Source of the DNA: Gemmatimonadota bacterium
Lineage (GTDB): Bacteria > Gemmatimonadota > Gemmatimonadetes > Gemmatimonadales > Gemmatimonadaceae
Assembly (NCBI GenBank): GCA_016714015.1
Contig: JADJNZ010000001.1
Location: 434,001-498,000, forward strand
Direction: 5' to 3'
DNA: 64,000 bases
A model generated the notes under the pieces. It did not search any database. It had not been told where the DNA came from and saw only the letters and a program-made list of their open reading frames with translations. The translations under genes were made by a program, and so were the position numbers. Below are positions 44,231 to 52,656 of the stretch, in pieces (position 1 is the stretch's first letter; each line of letters opens with the position of its first letter).

Positions 44231-45070
44231 TCAGCGCTTCTCCTGCGCCTCTTCCTCGGTCGCGTCGGCGATGCGCTGCACCCGCGACGCGGCGCGGCCG
44301 GACCACCCGATCGACGTCCCGAACCAGAGCTTCGCCCCGCGCGAGGCGTTGGGCGAGGCCACGAAGGCGTTCGGATCGACCCCGAAGAGCACGTGCACCG
44401 CTGGCACCACAGACATCGTGCCCACCGACCACTGCGTCGACGCGCTCACGTCCACATGCGTGAGGCCATGCCGGGCGAAGTAGCCGAGGGCGCCGCCATC
44501 GCCGGGGGACTGCCCGAGGTTCCATCCGCCGATCGCTCCAAGCGCGACCGGCCCGAGCTCGTGCGACACCCCGAACTCGGCGTAGGCACCGCGCACCTTC
44601 TGCACATCCTGCCAGACCGCGACCGACGGCGCGAGCGGCGCGTCGAGCGCGACCCGCGCGTACGCCTCGACGGTGTTGGACGCGCCGGTCGTGCCGAGCC
44701 GGTTCGGATAGCTATAGGTGGAGGCGCCGATCGTGACGCCGAAACGACCGAACTCGCGCGCCCCTTCGATGCGGAGGTCGTACTCCGCGAGCCCCGGGCG
44801 CTGGCCACCGTTCTCGCTGATGTGTCGCTGCGCATCGTCGTACCGGCCGCCCTCGAGATTCGCCCATGCACCGAAGGTCAGGCTCCCCTGCCCCGCCGGG
44901 AACGAGACGGCGAGGTCCGGCTGCACGACGCCGCGATTGGTGGTCGTGAGGCCGCGCCACTGGTACTGCGAGTTGAACCCCACCGAGACGGCGATCTCCG
45001 CCTGGGCGTTGGCGGCCGCGGCAGGGAACAGCAGGGCGAGGGCGGCGAGGGCGAGGCGGCGGATGGTCAT
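44231..45070 (-). CDS. Outer-membrane beta-barrel protein
   Basis: A 279-residue protein with a signal peptide (LALAALALLFPAAAANAQ). The mature part begins with AEIAVSVGFNSQYQWRG, which matches the start of the TorF/TIGR02001 (gcw) family of outer-membrane barrels. Alternating hydrophobic strands follow to the C-terminus, but the usual terminal Phe is replaced by a charged tail (EEEAQEKR). It probably forms a porin-like barrel of unknown substrate. Confidence 0.75.
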   Translation of the reverse strand: MTIRRLALAALALLFPAAAANAQAEIAVSVGFNSQYQWRGLTTTNRGVVQPDLAVSFPAGQGSLTFGAWANLEGGRYDDAQRHISENGGQRPGLAEYDLRIEGAREFGRFGVTIGASTYSYPNRLGTTGASNTVEAYARVALDAPLAPSVAVWQDVQKVRGAYAEFGVSHELGPVALGAIGGWNLGQSPGDGGALGYFARHGLTHVDVSASTQWSVGTMSVVPAVHVLFGVDPNAFVASPNASRGAKLWFGTSIGWSGRAASRVQRIADATEEEAQEKR

Positions 45071-45315
45071 GGCGGATCGGGCCGGAGGGAGGGACGGATG
45101 CTGTCGGTCCTCTCAGGGTCGGCCGGTCCACCCTCCGCTTGAGCGCGCCGTCAGGTCGTGACGGATCGGGTGAGGTCCCGGGAGTCACGGGAGGTGGAGC
45201 AGTGCCGATACTCCGCGACGACCCCTCACCCACACCCGCGCCTCGATCCCTCCCTCCGCTCGAGCGCACCCGGGCCGACGTCGAACAGGGCCATCTGCCG
45301 ACCACTCGACCCACA

Positions 45316-45550
45316 TGGATCGCCGAGCATGTCGCGGCGATCCCCAGCATCACCGCCGGCATCGCCGAGGCGGCACAACGGCAGAGCCACGAGATCGGAC
45401 AGGTGGATCAGTCGGTGGACGCCGTGCGTGCGATCGCGCCGCAGTCGGTCGCGCAGCAGTCGGCCGCGGCGGAGGAGGAAGAGGCGGCGGCCAACCAACT
45501 GGCCGCGCGATCCGTGGAGCTGCGCGAGATGGTCGCGCGGTGCCAGCTGG
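45316..45550 (+). pseudogene. Remnant of a methyl-accepting chemotaxis protein
   Basis: In the plus-strand frame the stretch VAAIPSITAGIAEAAQRQSHEIGQV then QSVAQQSAAAEEEEAAANQ and ELREMVARCQL reads like the end of an MCP cytoplasmic domain (usual form: VTxIIGEIAxASxEQSxGIEQVNQAV ... AEELxxQAxxLxxMVxxFxL). The trans-membrane, HAMP and signalling-tip parts are absent, and the frame runs on past a sensible end into the antisense of the SDR gene. It lies in the 534-nt space between the barrel protein and the SDR gene, where I see no other gene. Likely a decayed receptor relic. Confidence 0.65.
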
Positions 45551-45604
45551 AGGAACACGCGTCAGAGCCCGATGTCCGTGGCACCGCGGGCCTCCCGCGT
45601 TCGC

Positions 45605-46330
45605 TCAGCTCCGCGCGATCCGCAGCTCCTCGACGTCGACGTGCGCCGGTCGGGTGACCGCCCACAGCACCGCGTCGGCGATGTCCTCGGCGCGCAGCAT
45701 CTCGTGCCGCGAGGGCAGGTGCGCCGTGGTATCCGGCTCGTGCGGGTCCCAGATCGCCGTGTCGGTCGCCGACGGTGAGATCAACGACGCGCGGATCCCG
45801 GTCCCGCGCGTCTCGGCGCGGAGCGTCTCGTGCACGGCCCGCACCGCGTGCTTGGAGGCGGCATAGGCGGCGTTGGACGGGAAGATGTTGCGGTCGGCCA
45901 CCGACCCGATCGTGACCACATGCCCCGCGGCGCGCGCGCGCATCGCGGGGAGGAGCGCGCGCGTCAGGCGGAGCGGAGCCGCGACGTTGAGGGCGAGCGC
46001 GCGGTCCAGCTCGGCGTCACCCACCGCTTCCATGGCCGACATGGGGAAGCTCCCGGCGGCGTGCACGAGGATGTCGGGGGCGGCGCCCAGGACCTGCTGC
46101 GCCGCCTCAGCGACCCGCTGCGCCGCCGTGGGCTCGGCGAGGTCGCCGGGCAGCCCGACCGCGCCATGCCCGATCTCGCGCGCGATGACCTGCAAGGGCC
46201 CGTCACGCCGCGAGACCAGCACGCAACGCGCCCCCGCCGCGCCGAGCGCGCGCGCGCACGCCTCGCCGATCCCGCGCGACGCGCCCGTGACGAGCGCGGT
46301 CCGGCCGGCGAGCGGGAGCGGCGCGGTCAC
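45605..46330 (-). CDS. Short-chain dehydrogenase/reductase, possible sepiapterin-reductase analogue
   Basis: A 241-residue SDR. The NAD(P)-binding motif is TGASRGIG (15-22), the following loop has SRRDG, and the catalytic pair is Ser in TIGSVADRN and Tyr in YAASK (near 153-157). NAD(P) specificity leans to NADPH because of the Arg-Arg near the second strand. The gene lies 1 nt after folE, which itself follows a PTPS gene; together they could give tetrahydrobiopterin or a related pterin. GTG start at 46330. Other roles are possible. Confidence 0.8.
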   Translation of the reverse strand: MTAPLPLAGRTALVTGASRGIGEACARALGAAGARCVLVSRRDGPLQVIAREIGHGAVGLPGDLAEPTAAQRVAEAAQQVLGAAPDILVHAAGSFPMSAMEAVGDAELDRALALNVAAPLRLTRALLPAMRARAAGHVVTIGSVADRNIFPSNAAYAASKHAVRAVHETLRAETRGTGIRASLISPSATDTAIWDPHEPDTTAHLPSRHEMLRAEDIADAVLWAVTRPAHVDVEELRIARS

Positions 46331-46331
46331 G

Positions 46332-46964
46332 TCAACGCCGTCCGACGGACGAACCGTAGGCGAGGCTCAGGAACTCGTCGCGCGTCTTCGCGTCGTCCTT
46401 GAACGACCCGCGCAGCGCGGAGGTGATGGTGCGCGACGACTGCTTCTCCACCCCGCGCATCATCATGCAGAGATGCTCGCACTCGATCACGACGCCCACG
46501 CCGGCCGGCTGGAGCACGTCCTGGATCGCCTGGGCGACCTGCTCGGTGAGCCGCTCCTGCACCTGCAGGCGGCGCGCGAAGACCTCGACGATGCGCGGGA
46601 GCTTGGAGAGCCCGACGATCTTGCCGTTCGGGATGTAGGCCACGTGCGCCCGTCCGAAGAAGGGCAGCATGTGGTGCTCGCACATCGAGTAGAGCTCGAT
46701 GTCGCGCACCATCACCATCGAGGCGTGCTCCTCCTCGAAGACCGCGTCGCCGACGACGTCGGCGACGTCCATCGCGTAGCCGCGCGTGAGCCAGCTCATC
46801 GACTTCGCCACGCGCTCCGGTGTCTTGAGCAGCCCCTCGCGATGCGGGTCCTCGCCGATGATCTCCAACTCGCGCCGGATGATGTTCTCGAACTCCAGCA
46901 TGCGGTCGCCGCGGATCGGCGGATCGGCCTCGAACTGGTCACTTCCCGAGATGGGCTTCGCCAT
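46332..46964 (-). CDS. folE: GTP cyclohydrolase I
   Basis: A 210-residue enzyme that makes 7,8-dihydroneopterin triphosphate from GTP, the entry to folate, queuosine and tetrahydrobiopterin. Zinc ligands are Cys95 and His98 in SMCEHHML and Cys166 in CEHLCMMMRG. The active-site and subunit pattern GLLKTPERVAKS is at about 44-55. The start is ATG 46964; an in-frame upstream ATG would overlap the PTPS gene end. GAGG is about 11 bases upstream. It is between PTPS (13 nt before) and the SDR gene. Confidence 0.97.
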   Translation of the reverse strand: MAKPISGSDQFEADPPIRGDRMLEFENIIRRELEIIGEDPHREGLLKTPERVAKSMSWLTRGYAMDVADVVGDAVFEEEHASMVMVRDIELYSMCEHHMLPFFGRAHVAYIPNGKIVGLSKLPRIVEVFARRLQVQERLTEQVAQAIQDVLQPAGVGVVIECEHLCMMMRGVEKQSSRTITSALRGSFKDDAKTRDEFLSLAYGSSVGRR

Positions 46965-46977
46965 AGGATGCGCCGCC

Positions 46978-47391
46978 TCAGCGGCCGTCGTACTCGACAT
47001 ACTGGTTCTCCGTCTCCCAGAGCTTGAGCTTCGCGAGTCGCGCGGGCGCGACGGCGGGCGCGAGGACGCGCCAGCATGCGAGTACAAGGTTCTCGGTGGA
47101 CGGAATGGTTCCCTGCATGAACGGGACGTCGAGATTCAGGTTCTTGTGGTCGACGACGTCCACGATCTCCCGCTCCGCGACCGCCTTCACGTCCCGGAGG
47201 TTCACGACGAACCCCGTCTCGGGGTCCACCTCACCCTCGACGGTCAGTTCCAGGACATAGTTATGACCGTGCCAGTTCGGATTGTTGCACTTGCCGAACG
47301 TGCGCCGATTGCGCTCGTCGTCCCAGGCGGGATTGTAGACGCGATGCGCGGCATTGAAGCGAACGATCCGGGTGATCGAGACGATTGGCAT
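46978..47391 (-). CDS. ptpS: 6-pyruvoyl tetrahydropterin synthase (PTPS type)
   Basis: A 137-residue T-fold enzyme. The zinc ligands are His16 (AAHRV) and His41 and His43 in HGHNY, and the catalytic Cys35 sits in GKCNNPNWHGHNY, the PTPS pattern rather than the QueD RCxxLHGH form. DPETGFVVNLRDVK and DHKNLN (about 81-86) are also as in PTPS. It likely converts dihydroneopterin triphosphate to 6-pyruvoyl-tetrahydropterin. It is first in the PTPS-folE-SDR operon. A QueD-like function remains possible. Confidence 0.85.
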   Translation of the reverse strand: MPIVSITRIVRFNAAHRVYNPAWDDERNRRTFGKCNNPNWHGHNYVLELTVEGEVDPETGFVVNLRDVKAVAEREIVDVVDHKNLNLDVPFMQGTIPSTENLVLACWRVLAPAVAPARLAKLKLWETENQYVEYDGR

Positions 47392-47448
47392 CCTGACTGA
47401 ATCCTGAGGAGGGGTCGACTGTTCCGCAAACCCGTCAGGGGGAAAAGA

Positions 47449-47481
47449 CCGAAGCCCCGTCCCTGGGGGACGGGGCCTCGG
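47449..47481. promoter_or_regulatory. Hairpin upstream of the PTPS-folE-SDR operon
   Basis: Arms 47454-47463 and 47467-47476 (10 bp, 3-nt loop) extend by a further 4 bp after one mismatch (47449-47452 with 47478-47481). On the minus strand the hairpin is followed by TTTTCCCC, so it resembles an intrinsic terminator 60 nt before the PTPS start. It could be an attenuator or the terminator of a transcript from the other direction. The 310-nt space 47392-47701 otherwise holds only short A/T-rich patches and no clear gene. Confidence 0.4.
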
Positions 47482-47701
47482 CAAGGAGTGGGAGCAGAGA
47501 GGGGTTCTTGAAGCCCTGTCGAATGCTGAGGCCCTCACCCTGCTTCCGTCTTCCCGGCGTCCGGGCATGGCGTCGACAGAGATATCGGATCCGCTTCGGA
47601 GGACTTATCGGCTCAAGAAGTGCTTCTCTCCGTCCCGATCGCTACTGCGTCCGAATGTAGGGCGCGTTACTTTCAAGGTCAACGACCCTGACCCCTTGAC
47701 C

Positions 47702-47866
47702 GTGGACCTGCTCACCATCGCCGGAATCGCCATGCTCGCCCTCTGGGCGGCGGGCACCTTCGCGTTCGACGCGCCGGGCCTGATCCACGGCCTGCTCACG
47801 CTCGGCGTCTTCTGCATCGTGCTCGCCGCGGTCAAGCGGGCGGAGCGGGCGCGTCGCGCGAAGTGA
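47702..47866 (+). CDS. Lmo0937-like small membrane protein
   Basis: A 54-residue protein with two hydrophobic segments (LLTIAGIAMLALWAAGTFAF and LIHGLLTLGVFCIVLAAV). This matches the Lmo0937/YtpI-like family of tiny membrane proteins. The start is not sure: GTG at 47702 (VDLLTIAG) is the best fit; the open frame continues upstream without a match. It lies alone between the divergent pterin operon and the GNAT gene. Confidence 0.55.
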   Translation: MDLLTIAGIAMLALWAAGTFAFDAPGLIHGLLTLGVFCIVLAAVKRAERARRAK

Positions 47867-47904
47867 GACCGGGGCCCTGAGGGCGCCGCGTCACCGCCGC
47901 GCCG

Positions 47905-48870
47905 TCAGATCTCCCAGTTGGACAGCACCAGGCCGTGCACCGGCGGCCGCTCCTCGAAGCCGCCCAGGCTCATCCGCAGGTCGGTCCATCGCACCCGTGC
48001 CCCGCGCGCGATGAGCGAGCGGAACGCCGTCGTGTACTCCCCCTGAGCCCGGATCGCGCACCGGAGCGCCCCGCTGCGCCGCGCCTGCGCCGCGAGCGCC
48101 TCCGCCATCCGCGCCATCATCGACTCCTCGGCGAGCACGCACTTGAGCACGCGGATCTCCTCCTTCATGCGTCCCTCGACGAGCGGCACGTCGTGGAAGA
48201 GCGCGAAACCCTCGAGGAGGCCGGCGTCGTTCCGCAGCAGGACGACGTCACCGATGCCGTACCGGAGCGTGAGCTCGATCTCGCGCGTGAAGTCGACCCC
48301 CGGCCGCACGGCGCGCGTGAGGGTGAGGCACTCGGCGATCACCGCCGCGCGCTCGCCGAGGGCGTGTGCACCGAGGAGCGGTGGCCGCTGGTCGGTGAGC
48401 GGCGTCGCCTCGACGGTGAGGGTCAGGGTCAGCCGGCCGGGGGTGAACCCGAGCCCGGCGTAGAACCCGATGTTGTCCATCGTGCGCGGCATCGTCTCGA
48501 GCCCGATGACCGTGCACCCGGCGGCGCGCAGGCGCTCGATGCCGGCCCGCACGATCGTGCGACCGAGCCCGCGTCCCTGGAGGTCCTCGCGCACCGCGAG
48601 CGGCCCCATCCATCCCTCGGTGCCCGACGCGTGCGCGATGTTGAACGCGGCGATGCGGCCGAGGCCGTCGCGCCAGAGCATGGCGCCGTCACCGGCGCCC
48701 TCGATCGCGAAGCGCCAGATCGCCGGGTTGAGCGGCGGCACGCGCACGCCGGCCATCCCGTCCCGGCGATAGCGTTCGCTGAAGGCGTCGCTGAAGAGGA
48801 CGTTGAGACCACCGAGGTCATCGCCGCGGATGGGGAACGGTCCGGTGATGCGCTGTGCGACGTCGGTCAT
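47905..48870 (-). CDS. GNAT acetyltransferase (two-domain)
   Basis: A 321-residue protein with an N-terminal GNAT domain: LAVREDLQGRGLGRTIVRAGIERL (about 92-114) is the acetyl-CoA loop and helix, and the FYAGLGFTPG strand-loop (about 135-144) follows. The C-terminal half (about 165-321) looks like a second, diverged GNAT. Substrate unknown. It overlaps sbcC by 4 nt, so it belongs to the repair operon at least transcriptionally. Confidence 0.85.
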   Translation of the reverse strand: MTDVAQRITGPFPIRGDDLGGLNVLFSDAFSERYRRDGMAGVRVPPLNPAIWRFAIEGAGDGAMLWRDGLGRIAAFNIAHASGTEGWMGPLAVREDLQGRGLGRTIVRAGIERLRAAGCTVIGLETMPRTMDNIGFYAGLGFTPGRLTLTLTVEATPLTDQRPPLLGAHALGERAAVIAECLTLTRAVRPGVDFTREIELTLRYGIGDVVLLRNDAGLLEGFALFHDVPLVEGRMKEEIRVLKCVLAEESMMARMAEALAAQARRSGALRCAIRAQGEYTTAFRSLIARGARVRWTDLRMSLGGFEERPPVHGLVLSNWEI

Positions 48871-51311
48871 GCGGCGCTCCCGGCGGTGAGGAGGGCGTCG
48901 TCGCCCCTGGCGGGATCGGGCGTCGTCACGACGGCCGCCCCGCTCCGTTCGTCGAACCCGACCGAGATGACGCGGTCGAGCCCGTCGCGCACCCCTTCGA
49001 TGTGCGTGATGACGATGACCTGCTCGAAGCGGTCGTGCAAGCCGCGGAGCAGCGTCAGCACGTTCTGGCGCCGGACCTCGTCGAGCGACCCGAACACCTC
49101 GTCGAGCACCAGCAGCGAGAAGGCCTGCCCCGCGCGGTCCGCGATCATCTGCGAGATCGCGAGGCGGAGCACGAGGTTGGCGATGTCCTCCTCGCCCCCC
49201 GAGATCACCGGCTTCGGCACGCCCTCCTCCAGCACGAGGAGGCGATACTTGTCGTCGAGCTCGAGCTCCGTGTAGCGCGCGTCCGTGAGCTCGGTGAGGA
49301 AGTTCGACGCGATCTCGGAGACCTCCGGGCGCAGCTGGAAGTTGAGGTCGGTCCGCAGGTCCGAGTAGGCACGATGCAGCTCGTCGTGCAGGCGGCGGTC
49401 GCGCTCGAGGTCCTGCACGCGCTCGGCGAGCCGGTCGTGCTCGGCGCGCGCCTCGGCGGCGCGCCGCGCGGATTCGACGGCGATGTCGCGGCCGGCGCGC
49501 GCGCCGGCCGCGGTCCGCGACGCCTCCGCGTACGCCGCGGCCACCTCATCATGCAATCGGCGCAACTCGGCGTACTCCTCCTCCGGGTATCGCAGCGTCG
49601 CGAGCCGGGCATCGGCCACCGCGCGTCGCGCGGTGAGCGCGGCCCGCTGTCGGGCGAGCGTCTCCTGTTCGCGACGGAGCGCCGGCTCGCGCTCGATCCG
49701 CGTGGAGAGGCGATTGGCGAGCGTGGTGGACTCGGCGAGTCGCACCTGCTCCGACTCGAGGGCGCGATGGCGCGGCTCGTCGTAGCCGCCGGGGATCGCC
49801 GCGAGCTCGGTCGTCGCGGCCTCGAGGCGCGCGCTCTTCGCCTTGAGCTCCCGTTCCACCTGCGCGAGCTGGGCGACCGCGGCCTGCACCTTCGCGAGCT
49901 TCCGCTCGAGCTGCCCGACCTCCCCCTGCAGCTTCTTGCGCGTCTCGTCCAGGTGCGCGATGTCGGCCGGCATCGCATCGAGCTGCTCCAGGCGCGACCG
50001 GAAGTACGCGCCGTCGGCCTCGACGGTCTCCATCTGCCGTTCGATCACGTCGAGCACGTTGCGGAAGTGCTCGCCGAGCGGACGCGTGCAGGTGGGGCAT
50101 GCCCCTTCCTCGCCGAGCTGGAGCAGCTTGTCGCGCTGGTCGCGCAACTCCGCGTACTGCCCGCGCAGCGCCCGGAGTCGCGTGTCGACCTCCTGACGGT
50201 CGCGCACCCAGTCGGTGCGTCGCGCCTCCAGCTTCCCTTGCGCGTCCTCGAGGGCGCGCCGGCGCTCCTCGAGCTCCAGCGTCGCCTCCTCCTCGAGCTG
50301 CGGCGCGACGGCGAGCCGGTCGCGCTGCTCACCGAGCGCCTGCACCTCCGCCGTCAGCGCGACCTGCGATTCGAGCAACGCGCGTCGCCGACCGTCCTGC
50401 ATCGCCAAGGCGCGCATCGCCTCGAGGTCCGCCTGCGCGCGATCGAAGGCCGCGAGGTCCGGGAGCAACGGCGCGAGCGCGAGTCGGGCCTCCTCGACCT
50501 GCGCGAGCTCCTGCGCGAGCCGCTCCTCGGCGCGCGTGAGCGCGAGGGCCTCGCCGTCGACCGCGGCGACCTCGTTCTCCAGCCGCTGCCGCTCGTCGCG
50601 GCCCGTCTGCGCGGCGAGCCACCGCGGCGCCACCGTCTCCAGTGCGAGCTTCGTGTCCGTCTCCGCCCGCTCCGCGTCGGCCGACGCACGCTGTGCCGCG
50701 GAGAGCGTCAACTTGGCCTCGCGCTCCTGCGCGTCGATCACGTCTCGGTCCGGCATCCCCGACCGGAGGCCGGCGATCTCGCTCGCGAGTTCCTTCCGCC
50801 GGGCATTGCAGAGTTCCTGCGCCACACGCAGCCGCTCGTAGCCGAGCACGCGCGAGAGGAACTGCGCGCGCTCGCTCGCGGTGAGCGCGTTCATCACGGC
50901 GAGATCCTTCTGGCCCGTGAAGTACGTGTTGAAGAACTCGTTGCGCGTCATGCCGATGCGCCGCTGCAGCATCTCGGCGACCGCGGTGACCGAGTTGGCG
51001 ATCGGATCCGCTCCACCATCGAGATAGAGCTCGGCCATCGAGAGGCCGCGCACCACGCGGTACCGATGCCCGGAGAGCTCGAACTCGAGTTCCACCCGGA
51101 CCGGGGCACGGGGCCCGGCGCGATGGAAACGCAGCGTCTCGTTCCCGCCGCGCAGCGTGTTGCCACCGTAGAGGGCCCACGCGATCGCCTCGAGGATCGT
51201 CGACTTGCCGGCGCCATTCGGGCCGATGATCCCCGTGAGCCCGGTGTCGAACGCGATGTCCGACTCCGCGTGCTGGCGGAAGTTCACGAGCCGGAGGCGG
51301 GTGAGCCTCAT
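48867..51311 (-). CDS. SbcC/Rad50-type ATPase
   Basis: An 814-residue SMC-like ATPase. The Walker A motif is GPNGAGKST (30-38). Two long coiled coils flank the zinc hook CPTC at 405-408 (ACPTCTRP). The C-terminus holds the signature ISGGEEDIANLVLRLA and Walker B LLVLDEVFGSLD. With SbcD/Mre11 it clears and resects DNA ends. It is shorter than E. coli SbcC (1048) and nearer archaeal Rad50. It overlaps SbcD (ATGA) and the GNAT gene by 4 nt each. Confidence 0.95.
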   Translation of the reverse strand: MRLTRLRLVNFRQHAESDIAFDTGLTGIIGPNGAGKSTILEAIAWALYGGNTLRGGNETLRFHRAGPRAPVRVELEFELSGHRYRVVRGLSMAELYLDGGADPIANSVTAVAEMLQRRIGMTRNEFFNTYFTGQKDLAVMNALTASERAQFLSRVLGYERLRVAQELCNARRKELASEIAGLRSGMPDRDVIDAQEREAKLTLSAAQRASADAERAETDTKLALETVAPRWLAAQTGRDERQRLENEVAAVDGEALALTRAEERLAQELAQVEEARLALAPLLPDLAAFDRAQADLEAMRALAMQDGRRRALLESQVALTAEVQALGEQRDRLAVAPQLEEEATLELEERRRALEDAQGKLEARRTDWVRDRQEVDTRLRALRGQYAELRDQRDKLLQLGEEGACPTCTRPLGEHFRNVLDVIERQMETVEADGAYFRSRLEQLDAMPADIAHLDETRKKLQGEVGQLERKLAKVQAAVAQLAQVERELKAKSARLEAATTELAAIPGGYDEPRHRALESEQVRLAESTTLANRLSTRIEREPALRREQETLARQRAALTARRAVADARLATLRYPEEEYAELRRLHDEVAAAYAEASRTAAGARAGRDIAVESARRAAEARAEHDRLAERVQDLERDRRLHDELHRAYSDLRTDLNFQLRPEVSEIASNFLTELTDARYTELELDDKYRLLVLEEGVPKPVISGGEEDIANLVLRLAISQMIADRAGQAFSLLVLDEVFGSLDEVRRQNVLTLLRGLHDRFEQVIVITHIEGVRDGLDRVISVGFDERSGAAVVTTPDPARGDDALLTAGSAA

Positions 51312-52573
51312 CCGTCGCTCCCCGGGATCTCGCGTGCGGGCTCGGCCATCTCCGCCGCCTCGAGATAGCGGAGGCCGAGCGCGACGAGTTCGTCGCGCTC
51401 CACGCCGGTCGCGACGGCGCGCGTGCGCAATGCCTCACGGAGCGTCTCGGCCAGCGAGGGGCGGCGCCCGGGAGACCCCGACGACTCCCGCCGCACCATC
51501 TCCGGACGCCGCATGTCGAGGTGGAAGTGCAGCGCCTTGCGTTGCAGCTCGCGCAGCGCCTTGTGGTCGAGTTCGCGCGCGATGTGCCGCGGCACGTTCT
51601 TCGCGACGAGGCGCACCACCTTGCCCTCGATGCCGCCCGCGATCCGCGCGACCGCCGACTGGATCGCCGCATCGAGGTCGGCCGCACTCATTCCGCGCCC
51701 CTCCACCGGCGGCAGGTCGAGCACCGGCCGGCTCGGCGCGAGCGGATGGAACGTCTGCTTCCCCGTCGCGAGGTCGCGCTCGATCATCCCCTTGCCCGGG
51801 AGCTTCGCCGAGCGCTCCTCGGCGAGCTCGCCCCAGGGATTGGAGCTCGTGTACTCCAGCGAGCCAGAGTAGTAGACGTGGTCGGCGATGCGCTTGTAGA
51901 CGTGGTAGTGCCCGAGGGCCACGTAGTCCCAGCCCGTGCGGGTGACCTCCTCGAGCGGGATCTGCATCGCCGCGCGGTCCGAGTCGTCGGCGGCGGGCAG
52001 CGCCCCCTTCACCTCGCCGTGCATGAGGAGCACGTTGTAGCGCGCGGCGGGGTCGGGCGTGAGCTCGACGGTGCCCGGCGGGAGGTCGGGCACGGCGAGC
52101 ACCGAGAGCCCGAGGTGCGGGAAGCTGAGCCGCCGCGCGTCGCGGTCCGCCACGTAGATGGGCAGCGCCGGGAGCGTGACCGCACCGGCATCCGTGGCGC
52201 CGTCGCCGCCGGTACGCTCCTCCCCGTGTCGCGCGACGAAGCCCTGCTCGAAGAGGCGCAGGATGCAGATCGTCTCCGTCGAGCGCGGCATGTCGTGGTT
52301 GCCGGCGACGACGATGACATGCGTCTCGGGCAATGCGTCAACGAGCCGCGAGAACTGGCGGAAGGCGTGCAGGATCGCGGTGTTGGTCGGGCGGACGGTA
52401 TGGAACACGTCCCCGCCGATGAGGATCACGTCCGGCGCGAGTTGGATGAGCTTGTCCACCGCGCGGGCGAACGCCAGCGCGACGTCAGCTTCGCGCTGGT
52501 TGATGCCTGCGGGCGTCTGCCGCTGGAACTGCCGGAAGCCGAGATGCAGGTCGGAGAGGTGGACGAGGCGCAC
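51308..52573 (-). CDS. SbcD/Mre11-type nuclease
   Basis: A 421-residue metallophosphoesterase. The motifs DLHLG (8-12), IGGDVFHTVR, VAGNHDMPRS and HGEVKG with GHYHVY are all intact, so the manganese site is complete. It processes DNA ends with SbcC. The start is GTG at 52573 (V/MRLVHLSD); a TACATT element ends 9 nt upstream. It follows herA by 83 nt. Confidence 0.95.
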   Translation of the reverse strand: MRLVHLSDLHLGFRQFQRQTPAGINQREADVALAFARAVDKLIQLAPDVILIGGDVFHTVRPTNTAILHAFRQFSRLVDALPETHVIVVAGNHDMPRSTETICILRLFEQGFVARHGEERTGGDGATDAGAVTLPALPIYVADRDARRLSFPHLGLSVLAVPDLPPGTVELTPDPAARYNVLLMHGEVKGALPAADDSDRAAMQIPLEEVTRTGWDYVALGHYHVYKRIADHVYYSGSLEYTSSNPWGELAEERSAKLPGKGMIERDLATGKQTFHPLAPSRPVLDLPPVEGRGMSAADLDAAIQSAVARIAGGIEGKVVRLVAKNVPRHIARELDHKALRELQRKALHFHLDMRRPEMVRRESSGSPGRRPSLAETLREALRTRAVATGVERDELVALGLRYLEAAEMAEPAREIPGSDG

Positions 52574-52582
52574 GCCCGGGGA

Positions 52583-52588
52583 AATGTA
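52583..52588 (-). promoter_or_regulatory. Candidate -10 element before the sbcD gene
   Basis: TACATT on the minus strand (TAnnnT) ends 9 nt before the GTG start of the Mre11-type gene. No Shine-Dalgarno is visible, so a leaderless transcript is possible. Confidence 0.4.
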
Positions 52589-52656
52589 CGGGCAGAGGGC
52601 AGAGGAGAGAATGGAGACGGCAGGAGCGCGACCGACGTGCCGCCTTCGCTGCCCCG

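Noticed and set aside
47392..47701. A riboswitch (preQ1 or folate type) before the pterin operon
   Set aside because: Only one simple hairpin with a T-run is visible. I could not find the conserved core of a known class, so it is listed as a hairpin only.
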